Assembly (NCBI GenBank): GCA_963733945.1
Contig: CAVTFD010000001.1
Span: forward strand, 62,001 to 126,000
Source of the DNA: AP-15 sp963733945
Lineage (GTDB): Bacteria > Pseudomonadota > Alphaproteobacteria > ATCC43930 > CGMCC-115725
DNA: 64,000 bases
Direction: 5' to 3'
Part shown: piece by piece, positions 62,184 to 64,000 of the stretch
Layout of the letters: every line of letters starts with the position of its first letter
Position numbering within the stretch: the first letter of the stretch is position 1
Position numbers and translations under genes: made by a program
Notes under the pieces: model-generated
Told to the model about the DNA's origin: nothing
Databases searched by the model: none
The model's input: only the letters and a program-made list of their open reading frames with translations

Positions 62184-63521
62184 ATGGTGCATCGACCCGA
62201 GGTTGACGAAAGCGGCGAGCCCGGCCTGTCGACCTTTCGTCACGACTGCGGCAACCTTTTTGGCTGCGGCGACGAAAAGGGCACCGGCATCCTCCGCGAA
62301 GACATCAAGGACGCGGCATTCGACGCGCAGGCGGCGGACCGTCTGATGCACCTGGACGAATTGAACCAGGAGCGCGTGGACGATTTTCTAACGGCGCGCG
62401 GGCGCAAACGCCGCCAATTGCTTCGGGCGAGCAGCTTTTTGGGCGTGCTTGCCGCGGTCGGTCCGTGGTTCGATCGGCTCGCCCATGCTGCCGGGGGCGA
62501 CGGTGCGGCGCCCGCTGCCGGCAGTAAAACCAACGGCCGTATCCATGTCGTCAACTCGACAAAGGAAACGGTGCGGCTCGGCGTGTTCGACGCGACCTTG
62601 CCGCCGATCCTCACGATCGAATCGGGCGACTGGGTCAGCTTTCCGAATACCTGGTCGCATTTCCTGAACGAATTGCAACCGGGGGTGCCGATCGACCGCC
62701 TGGCGGCGATGCGGGTCAGCAATCCCGGGCGCGGCCCCCATTCGATCATCGGCCCGATCGCGGTCAAGGACGCGGTGCCGGGTGACGTGGTCGAGATCCG
62801 CTACCGCCGGCTGCGCCCGGTCGCCTGGGGTGCGGTGTTCAACAATCCGTCGGCTTTGGGCACCGGGTTATTGCCGAAAGACTTCCCGCAGGGTCAGGTC
62901 AAATATGTCGATCTCGATCTAAAGCGGATGCAGGGCAAGTTCGCACCGGGCATCAACATCCCACTGACGCCGTTCCAAGGGACGCTCGGCGTCGCCCCGC
63001 CCGACGGATTTTTCCCGCCGCTAAGCCCCGGCGTCACCAATTCGGTGCCGCCCGGCCCGCATGGCGGCAACCTCGATCTCAGGGAGCTGACCGAAGGCTC
63101 GATCCTCTACCTCCCGGTCTGGAAGCCGGGCGCGCTGATCTACACCGGCGACTCGCATGCCGTGCAGGGTGACGGCGAGATCAGCCTGACCGCGCTTGAG
63201 ACCAGCATGCAGGAGGTGCTGATCCAAGTCGTCCTGCACAAGCAGAAGAATTTTCATTGGCCGGTGGCCGAAACCTCGTCCCATTGGATCACAGTCGGCC
63301 TCGACAAAGACCTCAACGCGGCGATGACATTGGCGGCACGCAATGCGATCGGTTTTCTGGCCACGCGGGCAAAGCTGACGCCGCTCGATGCCTATGCGCT
63401 GTGCAGCATCGCCGTCAGCTTTCGCGTGACCCAGGTCGTCGACATCATGCGCGGGGTCCACGCAATGATACCGAAGAGCCTGTTCGCCGGTGAGCTGCGC
63501 CGGCAGATCGCCGTCGTCTAG
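62184..63521 (+). CDS. acetamidase/formamidase family protein with N-terminal Tat-like anchor
   Basis: 445 residues. Residues about 1-70 are soluble and carry Cys (FRHDCGNLFGCGD); then comes RGRKRRQLLRASSFLGVLAA, a twin-Arg-like motif with a hydrophobic stretch. The FmdA/AmdA domain has GPHSIIGPIAVKDAVPGDVV, PHGGNLDLRELTEGSILYLP and ALIYTGDSHAVQGDGEISLT, with the metal-binding His and Asp residues. It hydrolyses formamide or short amides. The long N-terminus before an internal export-like signal is unusual. Confidence 0.82.
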   Translation: MVHRPEVDESGEPGLSTFRHDCGNLFGCGDEKGTGILREDIKDAAFDAQAADRLMHLDELNQERVDDFLTARGRKRRQLLRASSFLGVLAAVGPWFDRLAHAAGGDGAAPAAGSKTNGRIHVVNSTKETVRLGVFDATLPPILTIESGDWVSFPNTWSHFLNELQPGVPIDRLAAMRVSNPGRGPHSIIGPIAVKDAVPGDVVEIRYRRLRPVAWGAVFNNPSALGTGLLPKDFPQGQVKYVDLDLKRMQGKFAPGINIPLTPFQGTLGVAPPDGFFPPLSPGVTNSVPPGPHGGNLDLRELTEGSILYLPVWKPGALIYTGDSHAVQGDGEISLTALETSMQEVLIQVVLHKQKNFHWPVAETSSHWITVGLDKDLNAAMTLAARNAIGFLATRAKLTPLDAYALCSIAVSFRVTQVVDIMRGVHAMIPKSLFAGELRRQIAVV

Positions 63522-63590
63522 CCCGCGACTGCGTCTGCGGCGTCGCCGCCGACCGACGGTACGGCTGCAATATCAGAGGGAGGAAGTCCG

Positions 63591-64000
63591 ATGAGACTCG
63601 AAGGCAAGGTCGCGCTGATCACCGGGGGCGCATCCGGCATGGGCGCCAGCATGGCTCGGATCTTCGCCGGCGAGGGCGCCAAGGTCGTCGCCGCCGATAT
63701 GCTCGAAGACGAAGGCAAGCGGGTCGTCGCCGACATCACTAAAGCCAACGGTGCCGCGATGTTCCACCGGCTTGACGTCAGCAGCGAAGCGGAATGGAAG
63801 GCGACAGTCGAGGCTACCCTCGCCGAATACGGCAAGCTCGACATACTGGTCAACGATGCCGGCTTGAGCGGCAGCGCGGTCGCGGATTTGTTCGACACCG
63901 CGGCCTGGGATCGGCTGATGGCGGTCAATGCGCGCGGCGTCTTTCTCGGCATGAAATTCGCTATTCCCTTAATGAAGGCGCAGGGCGGCGGCTCGATCGT
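63591..64000 (+). CDS. SDR-family oxidoreductase, 3-prime end beyond window
   Basis: From the ATG at 63591, after AGAGGGAGGA, the frame is open to the window edge (136 codons seen). The cofactor motif is ITGGASGMGASMARIF (residues 10-25), NDAGLSG takes the place of NNAG, and VNARGVFLGMKFAIPLMKAQ is the usual helix. The catalytic Ser-Tyr-Lys region is outside the window. The nearest family members are 3-alpha(20-beta)-hydroxysteroid or cyclohexanol dehydrogenase-like. It lies 69 bases after the formamidase gene. Confidence 0.88.
   Translation, partial: MRLEGKVALITGGASGMGASMARIFAGEGAKVVAADMLEDEGKRVVADITKANGAAMFHRLDVSSEAEWKATVEATLAEYGKLDILVNDAGLSGSAVADLFDTAAWDRLMAVNARGVFLGMKFAIPLMKAQGGGSI

Overview
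The window is high-GC DNA from a free-living alphaproteobacterium. The evidence is the gene content: a cpaA-cpaB-cpaC-cpaD-cpaE-cpaF-tadB-tadC Tad pilus locus in the alphaproteobacterial order, a MarR-family regulator very like LdtR, a bacterial valine-degradation set, and FixK/FNR-type and REP-like palindromes. I cannot place it below class level; Rhodospirillales or Hyphomicrobiales would both fit.

Layout. 1-5.5 kb: two tandem alpha/beta hydrolases, a GMC oxidoreductase, an SDR and a badly frameshifted iron-dependent alcohol dehydrogenase, all on the minus strand (catabolic). 5.7-8.9 kb: a plus-strand trio of polysaccharide-deacetylase-like protein, low-molecular-weight tyrosine phosphatase and ATP-grasp ligase. 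9.0-10.8 kb: VOC dioxygenase-like, AhpD-like and Mpo1-like genes (minus). 10.9-14.8 kb: asd, then yejE-yejF without yejA-yejB. 15.0-24.5 kb: Tad pilus assembly genes, with no pilin or minor-pilin gene in the window. 24.7-30.9 kb: alaS, then a lipid-linked-sugar group (SAM methyltransferase, GT2, divergent GT87-like). 31.0-39.3 kb: sulfurtransferase, ldtR-like regulator and a valine-degradation set (mmsB, hydroxyisobutyryl-CoA hydrolase, acyl-CoA dehydrogenase) interrupted by an AT-richer islet with a serine recombinase, and by a GIY-YIG gene bounded by exact inverted palindromic repeats. 39.4-42.9 kb: a 1,742-bp tandem duplication of an N-acyl-D-amino-acid deacylase gene. 43.2-45.2 kb: four consecutive small exported proteins of unknown function behind a CRP-like palindrome. 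45.5-51.0 kb: persulfide dioxygenase, GNAT, membrane protein, a decayed DUF6481-like gene, hemB, lipase. 51.0-59.0 kb: a 4.0-kb tandem duplication of an SDR, an RlmM-like methyltransferase, a formylglycine-generating enzyme and a DUF3300 gene. 59.5-64 kb: DUF2950, DUF4239-like, sirtuin, acetamidase/formamidase and a truncated SDR.

A major caveat is reading-frame integrity. At least fourteen otherwise well conserved genes are broken by single-base indels, including the normally essential asd, and these are concentrated at 1-14 kb, 28-39 kb and 52-55 kb. The Tad locus and alaS (about 15-27 kb) are clean. Because catalytic motifs survive on both sides of the breaks, I read most of these as unpolished sequence errors. 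The DUF6481-like gene and the first DUF3300 copy look like real decay. Where a gene is given as one feature across frames, the evidence says so.

The parts most worth follow-up are the secreted-protein cluster, the GIY-YIG plus inverted-repeat unit, the two tandem duplications, the SDR copies that lack the catalytic Tyr and Lys, and the recombinase islet splitting the valine genes.
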